Assembly (NCBI GenBank): GCA_035610835.1
Contig: CM069446.1
Coordinates: forward strand, 51,189,625-51,253,624
Source of the DNA: Ophiura sarsii
Taxonomy: Eukaryota; Echinodermata; Ophiuroidea; Amphilepidida; Ophiuridae
Length of the DNA: 64,000 nt
Direction of reading: 5' to 3'
Position 1 is the stretch's first letter; each line of letters opens with the position of its first letter. The notes under the pieces are model-generated. The model had not been told where the DNA came from. It made no database searches and saw only the letters and a program-made list of their open reading frames with translations. Positions 20,761 to 31,725 of this stretch are shown piece after piece. The position numbers were made by a program, and so were the translations under genes.

Positions 20761-21839
20761 GGCTTCATCACGACGTTCATATAACGTTTACACAACCAAA
20801 TTATGTTACCTGGGCTGTAATCGCTAATTTGCATATTTTACCTGGCCTTACATGAGTCGAGTAAATTGTGGAAATAGCTCATTAGCATAATTTCAATGGT
20901 ACAAAAATTAGCACCGGTGCTCGTTTGTAACCTTTAAATTATGGTAATGAGCTAATTTGCACCTTTTATTTATTTAAACCTATTTTTTTTTAAAATTTAA
21001 GTCGATACATACATTTAACAGCTTTTAACACCATAGAAAGTATTTTGATCTGTATACGTAAGTTCTCATATGTATAGCTAAAGGCAAGTCATTGTTCACT
21101 AATGCCATATACATTGTACATTGAGCAAGAACATAGTACACATGAAAAGGTCAATGCCCGCCCCCTCCCTCTCTAATACCACTACCGTTCCCTGGTTGCC
21201 ATGGTGTAACTAACCGAATTTGATGAAAGTTGTTTACACGTTTGGGATAACGTTGTGAAAACGTTCGAGACTAACGTTCATACAACATAAAAATGTGTCG
21301 ACAAATAAACGTTCTTCTAACGTTGGATCGCAACGTTCCATGAACGTTCCGATAACGTAATAAAGACAGTATAAAAACATCATTTGGACGTAATGGTATA
21401 ACTAACAGAATTTCAAGAACGTTTTTTAAACGTTTAGGACGTTGTGATTACGTTGTGAAAACGTTCATTACTAACGTTCAAACAACGTAAAAATGTGTCG
21501 ACAAATAAACGTTCTTCTAACGTTGGATCGCAACGTTCCATGAACGTTGTCACGACGTTCCGATAACGTAATAAAGACAGTATAAAAACGTCATTTGGAC
21601 GTAATGGTATAACTAACAGAATTTCAAGAAAGTTGTTTAAACGTTTAGGACGTTGTGAAAACGTTCATGACTAACGTTCATACAACGTAAAAATGTGTCG
21701 ACAAATAAACGTTCTCCTAACGTTGGATCACGTTCACAACGTTCTTTGAACTTTTAATCATAACGTTCCAAGAACGAAAGTGAAACCTTGCCACGACGTT
21801 CCAACAACGTAATATGGTTAGCTGGGCAGGGGTCATTTC

Positions 21840-22615
21840 ATGTATAGGGGTGATTGCAACACCATCCACATAAATCATTGTAATACTTAAACAAATCTTC
21901 CTCAATGGAGATTTACGAATTAGGCCTACGACGACCCATGTGTAGTTTAACATGAGTCCTATTTCACTAAGATTGATTGCAAGACGATTTCAAAACATTG
22001 CAAAGACGATTGCAAAGACGATTTCAAAACCTAAGAAAAATAATCGATTAATCCCTATTTTTTGAAATTACATGTAGGCTAGTGCCCTGGGGTCATCTAA
22101 ACAAGAAGTCAAATAGACCTACTGCTACATGTAGGCCTACTAGCTTATTTTGAGTATAAAAATAGAAAAAACAGTGTCTTGATATAATACAAGAAAACTA
22201 CTTTACACTCTACATTGTATAATGGAAATGACTAAACTTTAAAGTTAGTTGTACATAGTTTGGCCTTAGCGTATACTTACATTCTTTCCCCGCTAATAGA
22301 TGTACTCTGAATTCTATAGGTCGGACTGCTATTTATGATGTGACGAAGTATTGTCAAAATGATACAATATACTTCAGAAATTATCAAAAACGAAATAAAT
22401 ATTCGTGAGCGAACACAGACTTTGTTGTAACCTGATAAAGGATAAACGGTGTCTGACAGAGGCCCATTTGTTGTTGATAACGCGAAATTAGTTGCTGTGC
22501 GTCGTAATTTGTTGCTAAGATGTGGCGCGTTGGTCAAGTGCAACGTGTATGCGGTGGCGCGGCGTTTGTTATACGCAGATGTAAAGGACAAACTACGCGC
22601 TATTTTTTTGTACTC
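21840..22615. other. No supported gene
   Basis: It contains a short run of GCAAAGACGATTTCAAAAC-like repeats at about 21970-22032. A GC-richer patch follows at 22450-22610 with CGCG words, possibly the edge of the next element. An open frame of 118 codons on the minus strand (22633-22277) has no family resemblance. Confidence 0.35.
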
Positions 22616-23306
22616 TATATTATGGGTGCACACAACTATTACGCGCTATAGTGTGTTTCTATGGGAAATGTGCCTTAGGTAAACGGCGATATCTTGAGTT
22701 ACCTTGCAACTACGTTTATAAAATTTTGGAATAGTAATTAACACACATAGATCTAACTGGGGTCAAAAATTCAGGTCGGGTTGCCCTTTCAGATTTTTCA
22801 ATATTTCCCTCTTTATACAGCGTAGTCATTTTGAACAAGAAATCACACCTTGTAGCGCGTTGTGTTCAATGTGTATCCTTCCGCCAATATTTTTAAATAA
22901 AACGTTAGATGTATCCTCTTTTCATTCAGAATATATCGGGTACAATTCAGTGAACAAATAGAGACCAAATACAATCATCTTTGATGCCAAATAATATCAA
23001 TAGGCCTACACAGTAAAAATAATGGAGTAAACTGAGCGGAGTACACGGGATTTTGACTCGGAAAGAGTAATTTTGTACTCCACGACGAGTAAAAGCTCGC
23101 AATTCCTGTTACTCCTCGCCAAAGTAAAACTACTATTGCATGCTAAATCAAATTGATCAACAAATGAGTTTAATTTACACCCGAGCAGAGTCTCTTGAAT
23201 TCATGACTCCAGTTGCGAGTAATTTTAAATCAATGCGCGCGTAGATTTTACGCCGACAAGGAGGAAAGAAGCGGGTCACATGACATTGTATCATGCATGC
23301 AGAATA

Positions 23307-23376
23307 ATGGCGGACGAAAACGTGATCGCTACGCTGACAAGCTAGGGGTTTGAGGACCTAATTCCTCAGTTTTCTG
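23307..23376 (+). pseudogene. Captured first exon (nonsense-mutated copy)
   Basis: Inverted twin of the exon at 23925-23856, with the same start MADENVIATLTS and the same donor CTG|GTAAGTAG. Codon 13 is TAG here where the twin has TGG (Trp), so this arm is broken. Unlike the twin, it is preceded by about 30 bases with no GGAGTAA repeat, perhaps original 5' flank. Confidence 0.5.
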
Positions 23377-23855
23377 GTAAGTAGATCGACAATATTATTA
23401 TTAGCAATCTTTAGAGACCAGCATGCATGGGAATGAAACAAAAAATATAGCGCCAACAGGACTCTTTGACCAAGTGTAAATCTTTTTTCGTTACCATTGC
23501 AAGCTATAGATAGGCCTACATGCCTACTGTAGCTATGGTTCCATAGCTTGTCTTCAGCACGTCTGACAGAACGCTATGGATTCTACTATTCGACTGCTGC
23601 GTCGTATTTATAAATCAAAATTTCCCAACTTTTTTGACATAATTTTTTTCTTACTTCGCTTCAGATATTATCTTTAATGTTCTAATAATAATGTGTAGCC
23701 GTTGGTTAAATGGCTAAAACGTCTTTAATTTCCAAGAAAAACTGATTTGGAAATATTATCGTCGTAGGGCCTATACCTCGTGTCGCTATATTTTTTGTTT
23801 CATTCCCATGCATGCTGGTCTCTAAAGATTGCTAATAATAATATTGTCTACTTAC

Positions 23856-23925
23856 CAGAAAACTGAGGAATTAGGTCCTCAAACCCCCAGCTTGTCAGCG
23901 TAGCGATCACGTTTTCGTCCGCCAT
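23856..23925 (-). pseudogene. Captured first exon (intact copy), SAM-like N-terminus
   Basis: ATG at 23925-23923 opens 23 codons beginning MADENVIATLTSWGFEDLIP and ends at a consensus donor, TCTG|GTAAGTAG. The peptide resembles the start of SAM-like domains (TSWGFEDLIPQF), and this is a weak inference from a short stretch. The sequence upstream of ATG is transposon sequence, so transcription from a host promoter is unlikely here. Confidence 0.5.
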
Positions 23926-24424
23926 GATCACCCTTTTTTGGAGTAAATTATTTGACTCCATGTTAATGATTAACTTTTACTCCATGAGGAGTAAAAAAGG
24001 GGATCACCCTTTTTTGGAGTAACTTATTTTACTCCATGCTAATGAGTAAGTTTTACTCCATGATGTGGATTAAAAAAGGGGATCACCCTTTTTTGGAGTA
24101 AATTATTTTACTCCATGTTAATGATTAATTTTTACTCCATGTTGTGGAGTAAAAAGGGGGATCGCCGTTTATAGGAGTAATTCTTACTCCATGTAATGAT
24201 CAATTTGTTACTCTAACATGTAAGAGTAAAAATTACTCTGCTTAGGGGTGATCACCTTTTGAATACCAAATGGAGTAAAATTTTAATCTATATTGAGTAA
24301 ATTGTTTTTACTGTGTATGAATCATTCTTTCCGTTATTTAGGGACTAGCTAGGTGATGGCGATGGCCGACGGTGACTCTAATAGTTGTGTGCACCCTTAA
24401 AGAGGCCTTTTTCATTCTATGTTC

Positions 24425-25893
24425 AGAAATGTCATGATCATATTCAATTCAATTCAATTCAATTCAATTCAATATATTCAGCAAAAGTAATACAAAGAAA
24501 TTATAATACAATATGGAATAGAGGCTAGGAACCCCAGTGGAAACCCTGATAGACGGGCTTATATAACGGGGACCCTTGACACAAAAATAAAATGATAATA
24601 ATTAGAGCATTTTTAATGACGGGAGAACAGAAAACACGAAACGAGATCAGACAGAACAGCACAAAAACAATACACTTGACAAAGACACACAGAAACAAAA
24701 AGAGAACAATACAGAACACGTGTACATGACAAGAGACAAAAGTTGCCAAGTTAAAAGTAAGTTAAGTCATTTGTTATGTTCTAAGAGGAAGGCATGGAAG
24801 GAGAGGGGATAGAATGAAAATAGAGGTAGATGAGAAGAAGAGAAAAGAAGAGGAGCGAACAAAGTTTATGTTTTACTTAGAGAAAGAATGGTATGTGTGG
24901 TGTGTGTAGGCCTATCATATGTAGAAATGTAGCATTTTTTGAGCTGCCTTTTAAATGTATGTTTGTTTGTGATATTTGTGAGAGTGTTGGGAAGAGCGTT
25001 CCAGAGCTTAGCACCATAGTAATAATAATAATAATAATAACCATATTTGGATAGCGCCTAACATCGAGATCCCTAAGCGCTTTAACATAAAAACATAATA
25101 ACAAACACATACATGGATATGGACTACAATTAAAAAGCCTTTGTGAACAAATGAGTCTTTAAGGATTTCTTAAACTGAAATACGGTATGTAGAGTATCTG
25201 ATGTTTCTCAGCTGTGGTCGTTGGGAGAGGAAGATGACATTTGTGTGCTTGCCTTGTGTTGTGTGCGTGTATCTGACGGTTTGTGGTGAAATAGTTTGCG
25301 AAATTTGGAGGAAGGTTGTTATAGAAGTGGTCGTGCATAAATAGTGCCGTTTGTAGCTGGTTGATATCGTTGATTTTCAATGTATTGAGTTGGTGAAAGA
25401 GAGGTAAAGTGTGTGTCATGCGTCGTGAATGGGTTATCGTGCGAATGGCCCATTTCTGAGTGATGTTTAAGCTGGCAAGTCTGGATTGATAGTTTGAGGC
25501 CCATATTATGTTGCAGTAGCTGAGGTGTGGAAGAACCCGCGTATTATAGAGTGATTTCAGAATGTGCCGTGGAAGATGATCCCTAACTCTGTAGATGGTA
25601 CCAATGGCATGAGATGCCTTAGTGGTAATAGTATTTATGTGGTGGTTCCAGGTGAGCTTATCATCTATGGTGATGCCAAGGAATTTTGTGGTGTGAACTT
25701 GTGAGATGTCATGACTGTCAATTGTGATTTTGTGAGAGTGGTGAGGAGTTTTGGATGAGAAAAGCATGTAGTTAGTTTTAGAGACATTTAAGGAAAGTTT
25801 GTTTGCCCTGAACCAGTCAGTGATGTGGGTTAGTTCAGTGTTCATGTTATGGTAAAGTGAATCAAGGTTTGAGTGAGAAAAAAAGATGTTTGT
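24425..25893 (-). pseudogene. 5'-truncated CR1-like LINE, RT C-terminal part with 3' tail
   Basis: The frame starts inside the catalytic box, ADDTNIFFSH, and runs through RANKLSLNVSKTNYMLF, TTKFLGITIDDKLTWNHHIN and VLPHLSYCNIIW. It is interrupted at about 25185 by another retroelement end. It resumes at about 25015 with GAKLWNALPNTLTN and FKRQLKKCYIST, the usual C-terminus of such RTs. The 3' end is marked by TTGAA repeats (plus strand AATTC, 24446-24472). It is truncated and non-functional. Confidence 0.88.
25015..25185 (-). mobile_element. Short retroelement end inserted in the LINE
   Basis: It interrupts the RT frame of the surrounding LINE. On the minus strand it encodes FKKSLKTHLFTKAF, a C-terminus typical of another CR1-type RT. 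This is followed by a short 3' UTR with AAGCGCTTAGGGATCTCGAT and a TTA-triplet tail (plus strand AATAATAATA at 25019-25039). It is a severely 5'-truncated LINE, or a SINE sharing its 3' end. Confidence 0.65.
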
Positions 25894-25925
25894 GTCGTCT
25901 GCACTAAAGCACTACATCAGCTATG

Positions 25926-27351
25926 TACACTGCAAAAAAGGTTGCTTAAAATACGTTGCTAAAAGTACTTTTATCATCCGTTGGTTGACGTGTTGATTAA
26001 AATTCATTCAATATATATAGAAAGTTAGGCGTTGTATAAAAGTAACAAATCCCCAGCGTTGAGCAATTCGTCGAAAACAATGTCCTTAACATTTTGGTGG
26101 AAACTGTTTCTGTTGTTAAAATATGTTGCGTCAAAATATTCCACTTTGGCAACTGTTGCATGAGCATTGAGGACAATCACGCACAGTTGATGCAAGTTAC
26201 GCACATGTGAATTTTAGGCAACTGTTGTCCAAAAAAGCCAATTTCGTGAGCTGTTGCATACTTGAACAACTGTTGAGTGAATATAATTGCCTAACTTTTG
26301 AGTAACTAGAATTGTTCAACTGTTGGTGAAAATATGTTATCCAACGGTGTTGGGCAACTTTTACTTAACAGTTGAACGGTTTCATACTTGAACAACGTTG
26401 TGTAAAAGGTTGAGTAACTATTTAAGCAACCTTTTTGCAACGCAGGACCACAATTAGATTTATTCTGTCTTGGCATCCAAAACGGAATAAATCGCTAACA
26501 CTGACAAAATAGTTTAAAATTGCCATCCTTGTTTGACATATATTTGTTTATGAATATCATTTCAGCGGTGTTATAGCGACGTCACTAGCGATGAATATTG
26601 AATAGTCGATTTCTATAGCCAAAAAATACACGACATGGACATATACTGAATAGTTCATGTCATGTGATCTATTTTCCACCAAAAGAATCACATAAATATG
26701 TTTATGTATTATATAATATGGACTATTTATACATTCATACCCAGATAGCAAGACTACGTTTGGCAAACGTTCACAGTAAAAAACACCAATGATAAGAGAT
26801 GTAAGATATTATATATATATATAGGCCTAGTTAAATAACATGTTAAAATAAATTACAGATTCACTACCGAAAAGGAATAGTGTATGTAGCTCTGCTGCAT
26901 CGCCTAGAATTCCCATTACAAGTTACCGGTTCACTACCGCCGGGAGGAAGTGATGTATGTAGCTCTGCTGCATCGCCCAGAATTCAAATTATTTGCCTAC
27001 CCCGTGTTGCTATACAAAAATGCTCAATATATAATAAAAACTTGTCACAAATAAAATACCCAACATATGGCTACATTTGATATATTAAGCAACAGTTGCT
27101 ATACAAAAATGCTCAATATATAATGAAAACAATTCACAAATTAAGCAACAGTCACAAAATGCCCAACAAATGGTTAATTAATAATACCCAACTGTTGTGT
27201 AATTAAAATTGTGCAACTGCTGAGTAACTGGAATTGTTCAACTGTTGGTGAAAACATGTTGGTGTTGGGTAAATTTTACGCAACTGTGGCATACTTCAAC
27301 AACGTTGTGTAAAATGTTGAGTAAATATTTAAGCAACCTTTTTGAAGTGTA
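25926..27351. mobile_element. TIR element with CAACTGTTG-rich interior
   Basis: The left end TACACTGCAAAAAAGGTTGC is mirrored at the right, where AAGCAACCTTTTTGAAGTGT closes the element. An internal copy of the end lies at about 26427-26446. Words such as AACTGTTG, GTTGAGTAA and GTTGTGTAAAA recur in both orientations. A 65-bp direct repeat with TGTATGTAGCTCTGCTGCAT lies at 26865-26976. No transposase frame is present. Confidence 0.65.
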
Positions 27352-27414
27352 CAAGCATCTGGATTAAATTCAAATGTGAATGGCCAAATGACTGGAAAGT
27401 GCATGAATTTGTCA

Positions 27415-28015
27415 TGCTGTTAAATAAGGCGACACTTAACGTAGCTCCAACTACAGGACAATTGCCCTCATCCGCGGGTACGAGTAAAGTGCTACTCTGA
27501 TCATCATCCTACGCCTGAAAGCCAAATTAGAACAAGAACTGGCAGAAGAGCAAGCCGCCTACAGGAAAGGCAGGGGTACTGTTGACAAATTGGTTTGTCT
27601 ATAGATCTTGATGGAGAAAATCATTGCAATAGGCCAGAAAGCTTTCATCATGTTCATCGACTACTCCAATGCATTTGACTCTGTGAGCCACATCAAGCTT
27701 TTCTCTTCAATGGTAGATATGGTATTCTCCGCACATCTTGTAGCAATGCTTCAATCCCTCTATGTGAATCAGAAGGCATGGATCAGATGGAATGGGGGAA
27801 AAACAGATGAGGTAGGTGTGAGGCAGGGGTGTATTGGTTCACCGTACATGTTTTAGTCTCCTACATAGAAAAAGTCATGAGAGATACGCCAATGTAGACC
27901 AATATGGGATAAAAGAAGAAGGTACACCAATCTTAACCTCAGGTATGCTGATGACACTGCACTATTTAAAACATCTGAAAAAGACATCGAGAGACTATAG
28001 ATGGTGTGACCGGTG
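27415..28015 (+). pseudogene. RTE-like LINE reverse transcriptase, first fragment
   Basis: A decayed frame reads AKLEQELAEEQAAYRKGRGT, then FIMFIDYSNAFDSVSH (catalytic block A) and WNGGKTDEVGVRQGC. It degenerates through stops at the expected TALFKTSEKDIERL position. Several stops and shifts show it is dead. It is cut at about 28015 by a MITE and resumes beyond it. Confidence 0.85.
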
Positions 28016-28325
28016 ACGTCATGTATTTACAAATGGGACACCCTCTGTTGATTCCCTCCGGGCAGAATATACAGTAAAGTTAATGAAGACAACATGAAAT
28101 TTCTTTCTAATGAATTGTAAAACTCATTTTTTTGTTTTGTTGTTGTGAAATGCGATAGCTTATAGCATTCCTAAGCAAGTTTAAAGACAGTTTTGATAAC
28201 AATTTGCTGTAACACCACAATCTAGTTAGAAAACCTGATCTGGCCTATGTAAACTATAGGAACTCTTGCCCGGTGTGTTTTGTCTCAAATCAACAGAGGG
28301 CGTCTTAAATGTAAACAACGGTCAC
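28016..28325. mobile_element. MITE interrupting the RTE-like LINE
   Basis: The ends pair: GGACACCCTCTGTTGATT on the left and AATCAACAGAGGGCGTCTT on the right, extending outward through TATTTACA/TGTAAA and GGTGAC/GTCACC words. The LINE reading frame is broken exactly here and resumes after about 28326, which defines the insertion. It has no coding capacity. Confidence 0.7.
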
Positions 28326-28435
28326 CTCATCTATAACATCAGCCAAACGCTGCAGCAGGCAAAAAGCTAAACCTCAAGTTTAATGTCAAAAAGACAAAGC
28401 TTCTAATAACTGGAGCGAGCAGCAGCGTTACTGTC
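28326..28435 (+). pseudogene. RTE-like LINE reverse transcriptase, second fragment
   Basis: The frame reads KKLNLKFNVKKTKLLITGAS, the segment that follows the ADD box in RTE-like RTs. It ends at about 28435, where unrelated LINE sequence begins. The continuation is found at 30085-30738. Confidence 0.75.
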
Positions 28436-28634
28436 ATACCACACCATGTCCAACGCCGTGCCACCCGTTCGAGCGTATCAATGCCAGTCCATGCTCTTGC
28501 ACTGCCGACTGCCAGAACTCGCTGATTAGACAAAAGCTTCATTCACACTGCTGTTCCCTTATGGAAAAGTCGTCCAGACGATTCAGGCTTTCAAGTGCCG
28601 TATGTACAAACATCTTCTCTCCAAGTCTTAACTT
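28436..28634 (+). pseudogene. C-terminal fragment of a different LINE reverse transcriptase
   Basis: The frame reads QRRATRSSVSMPVHALALPT, then SFIHTAVPLWKSRPDD and, after a shift, AFKCRMYKHLLSKS followed by a stop. FIHTAVPLWN near the C-terminus is typical of CR1/L2-type RTs. One in-frame stop and one frameshift are present. Confidence 0.7.
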
Positions 28635-28855
28635 GTCATAGCCTTCATACTCTTTCATGACACCCTTCATTCAAGTTCATTCAACACCTGACTGTTCATT
28701 AGCATGGCGGTCATGGGTTAAGTGTAGGTTATTGCTTGGTTGGGGGAGATGGTGGATGTTACTGTAAAGCATGTAGCCAACTGGGCTGGTGATACGGCCA
28801 CGCCCCAACAGGTGACAACAGGCAGCTCCTGGTAGTGGTGGCACCAGCCTCATTT

Positions 28856-28893
<38 letters not shown>
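28856..28893. repeat. Long poly-G run next to GCGCGAAGCGCG
   Basis: An uninterrupted run of about 37 G is followed by GATGCGCGCGAAGCGCGAAT. Similar G-run plus GCGCGTAGCGC contexts occur near 29726, 31290 and 34735. It marks the end of a repeat family. Run length is likely unreliable in assembly. Confidence 0.7.
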
Positions 28894-28896
<3 letters not shown>

Positions 28897-28997
28897 GGAA
28901 AAAATGATGCGCGCGAAGCGCGAATATATTTTGTGCCATTTACGCTTAAATTGTCAAATTTGATCTAATACTAACTAATTAGGTGACTTGACTTGAC

Positions 28998-29573
28998 TTA
29001 TGGCGGATGATTTTTCCGAACCACGATGCCTCTCCAGATCTTCCTTTCCAACAAAGCTGTCTTGATTTCTTCCACCTGCAGTCCTGTATCACGTTTTAGT
29101 ATATCAATGTAGGTTAGGGCTGATCTGCCACGCTTTCTTACTCCATGCTGTGGAATCCAATGTATGAGTTTGTGTACAAGCTCCTTGGACCTTCTGAAGC
29201 AGTGTCCAGTAAATCTTGCTCTGCGTTCTCTGATCTTGTCCGAGACTTTTGGCATGTCCCCATACAGGTCTTTATTCGTCACATGCTGACTCCAGTTGAT
29301 GTTGAACACAGATCTTAGCATCCTAGTGTAGCATCCATCCAGTTGTTTACCAAGCTTTGGGGTGACTGTCCATGCCTCACATCCATAAAAGAGGACTGAT
29401 TCTACTGTAGCTATGAACAGTCTTTCTTTGAGCTTTCTGGATAGTGATTTAGCCTTCCATAACTGACTAAGTTTGCCACAAGCTCTCCATGCAGCTGCTT
29501 TGCGTGTTTTGATGTCCTTTTCAGTGCTGTTCATCCAGGCTCCAAGGTATTTGAAGTCCTCCACTAATTAGGT
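28998..29573 (-). pseudogene. 5'-truncated LINE, RT C-terminal domain
   Basis: The uninterrupted frame reads MEDFKYLGAWMNSTEKDIKT, then AWRACGKLSQLWKAKSLSRK, FYGCEAWTVTPKLGKQLD and RERRARFTGHCFRRSKELVH. This is the post-catalytic region common in animal LINE RTs of the endonuclease-reverse transcriptase type. The catalytic part is missing. The open frame over 188 residues implies relatively recent insertion. Confidence 0.85.
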
Positions 29574-29579
29574 AGCGCG

Positions 29580-30080
29580 CAAAATTTAGCTGTTTTATGC
29601 TAAAATTCAACATTTGGCCTAATTTAACCTAACTTAGTAAGAAAATGTGTGCACAGCGCGGAAAAATTGCCTTTTTATGCTTAAATTGTGTATTTTTTCT
29701 AACTTTAACTAAATTGAAAATGTTGGGGGTGGGGGGGGGGGGGCAACTGGTAGATTTAGTTCCTAAGTTTGTTGTGTAGGTTCTCTTGACGCCCATCAGA
29801 CCTCCAGATATTATTTGTTTTCTTTTATTTCCATTTTTATGTTGTTCTCTATGTTTTTGGGCTTTTATCTTATTTTTATGTCACTTTAATTGGCATTTTT
29901 AACCCACCTGCTCATTTGTGTTTCTTGTATTATGCATATTTTCTGAGTTGCAGTGAACAAAATTGATTGGCCTTTGTAGAGAGTTACCAGTTTGATATCT
30001 TATCACTCAGTTCATTAACCTGGTTAGTGTCTGTTGGGCTATTGTTCGCATTTGCTCTTAAAAAAGAAGAAAAAGAACAG
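29580..30080. other. Non-coding stretch between LINE fragments
   Basis: It includes a G run (29726-29743) and a T-rich stretch (29810-29900) that may be 3' UTR of the LINE fragment at 28436-28634. No gene is supported. Confidence 0.35.
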
Positions 30081-30084
30081 TCTG

Positions 30085-30738
30085 AACGCAATATCTCAAT
30101 TGATGGTGAAGATGTTGAACAAGTCAGTCACTTCAAATACCTGCGCTCTGTAAAAACTACATCTGCTCACTGCACAGTATCAGAGCTAGAATCGGAATGG
30201 CCAATGGAAGGATGATAGAACTCCAGGACCTATGGAACGACCGCAATCTCACAACAAATCTTAAAAATCAAGATTGTCAAGACACTGGTTTGGAACGTAC
30301 TCCTATATGATTTGGAGGGATGGACCCTAATCAAAGCAGATGAGAAACGAATAATAGCTGCTGAAATGTGGATCTGGAGAAGAATGCTGAAAGTCAACTG
30401 GAAAGGGAAAAGAACCAACATAAGTATCCTGAAAGAACTTGGTGTGAAGAGACGACTGCTAGGAGAGCTAATCAACAGGATCTAGGAATCTGGTCTACTT
30501 TTGGCACATCATAAGATGCAGTGGTAGCTTATAGCATGCACTCCACATCATAGAAGGGAAAGTGGAAGGTAGCAGGAAACATGGGAAAAGAGGTCGTCAG
30601 AAACAAAGGTTCGATAACATCAAGGAAAGGACCGGTATGAGGGTTCTAATAGAGGCTAAGCGTCTGGCACAAGACAGAGCATCTTGGAGAAAGATGATCC
30701 GGAGAGGTGAACGCATGGCAGCCAATCGTCACAACTGA
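30085..30738 (+). pseudogene. RTE-like LINE reverse transcriptase, third fragment and 3' end
   Basis: It reads NISIDGEDVEQVSHFKYL and, after shifts, KIKIVKTLVWNVLLYGLEGW and AAEMWIWRRMLKVNWKGKRT. It ends with RERMAANRHN and a stop, the usual RTE-like C-terminus. It continues the domain order of the fragments at 27415-28015 and 28326-28435, so all three probably derive from one inserted element later split by other insertions. Confidence 0.8.
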
Positions 30739-31023
30739 CGGAGGCCCATGGCATCATCGCGCGTACTCACGCCCATATATAGGGTCCATATAGGAGCATG
30801 TACGAATTATACCCCCATACACACCGTCTCACTGTCAGACGTGAGAAATACTTGACTTTGGTCATATTAAATTGTTTTGTATAGTATGTAAAACCAAAAT
30901 CTTAAAATATTAGGGGGTGCTGCGCACCTCTTAACTTATTATTGGACTGACACTGACACTGTATATTTTTTCAAAAATCTTTAAATCTAGGGGTGCTTAA
31001 TTACACCCCCCTCCCATACACAC

Positions 31024-31470
31024 CGTCAGGGTTCATTAGTAGAATATTGGTCATGCTATTTTAACATAAGTTTAGTTTGAATGTTTTATATGCAAATAGC
31101 AAATTCTTACCACTTTAAATCATTATACATATGTCAAATGACCCGATATAACAATTAAACATATACATGTGCGTGTAGCGCGCGAAAAAATTGATACTTA
31201 ACACAAATTTGTCCAAGATTGAGGTACATTTTGGCTTTTGAAACAAGCTTCAAAGAATAAAATCTATTTATTGTACTGGAGACAAATGCGCGCGTAGCGC
31301 CCCCCCCCCCAAAAGCTATCTTAGTACTTATTTGAATTCGGATTACCCTCCCCCCAAATGGTTGACATAAAATTCAAATTCCCCCTCAAGTTTGTGAGAA
31401 AAATTCGAATTCCCCCTTAAAATGCCCACTCCCCCTGCCGTATTAAATGATCGCTCCCTTAATTCAGGCT
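31024..31470. repeat. Dispersed repeat, copy 1 (direct repeat of 34461-34862)
   Basis: It begins TCAGGGTTCATTAGTAGAAT and ends CTGCCGTATTAAATGATCGC. It shares with 34461-34862 the words GTCAAATGACCCGATATAAC and GCGCGTAGCGC over about 420 bp. The CTGCCGTATTAAATGATCGC end also appears inverted at about 34020-34042. Non-coding. Confidence 0.8.
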
Positions 31471-31725
31471 GCCGTAAGTGCAAATTACTCTCTTTCGTTT
31501 TCAAAGTGTGGGAAAGAGAAAAGAAATCGAGTCATAAAACTGAATAATTTATATAAAATGAGTTCCAATGCAAATCCCCGTCAAAACACCCGCAAATATT
31601 GACTCATTGTGCTTGTTTTCTGTCGGCAACGCAGCGTACATAACGTGAAGAATTATATATACGTACATGTACATTACAACTGCGGACCGTCCAATGGGGT
31701 TTATGTTGAAATTACGTTAACAAAT

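Larger units (their letters stand above)
17628..21826. mobile_element. Composite ACGTT-repeat element with CCCAGC ends, invaded by a LINE
   Basis: The left end CCCAGCAAACACAGAACGTT faces a right end reading CCCAGCTAACCATATTACGT on the minus strand at 21826. A further CCCAGGTAACATAATTTGG end lies at 20814. The left part (17640-18485) is an inverted repeat whose arms are themselves tandem copies of an about 170-bp unit with GTTGTAGAAACGTTTTAATG and CAACCTAACCACAACC. The right part (21220-21826) has three about 190-bp direct units containing GTGTCGACAAATAAACGTTC. No transposase is seen. A LINE fragment sits inside near 18500-19903. Confidence 0.65.
23009..24315. mobile_element. TIR element of GGAGTAA repeats carrying an inverted captured exon
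   Basis: The left end CACAGTAAAAAT and right end TTTTTACTGTG are inverted, with TA outside on both sides (23007-23008, 24316-24317). From 23927 to about 24200 there are four roughly 75-bp units with GGATCACCCTTTTTTGGAGT and a TTTTACTCCATG motif. The centre holds two inverted arms (23307-23452 and 23784-23925) that carry a protein-coding first exon and its splice donor. A Pack-type or foldback element is the best description. Confidence 0.7.
22624..24396. mobile_element. Outer TIR element with 18-bp perfect ends
   Basis: GGGTGCACACAACTATTA at 22624-22641 is matched exactly as its reverse complement at 24379-24396. The interval holds a second TIR element (23009-24315). This looks like a nested pair: an older nonautonomous element that received the inner one. 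No transposase frame is visible. Confidence 0.6.

Noticed and set aside
22277..22633. Minus-strand open frame of 118 codons
   Set aside because: No conserved motif, no splice context and overlap with a probable element edge; not enough to call a gene.
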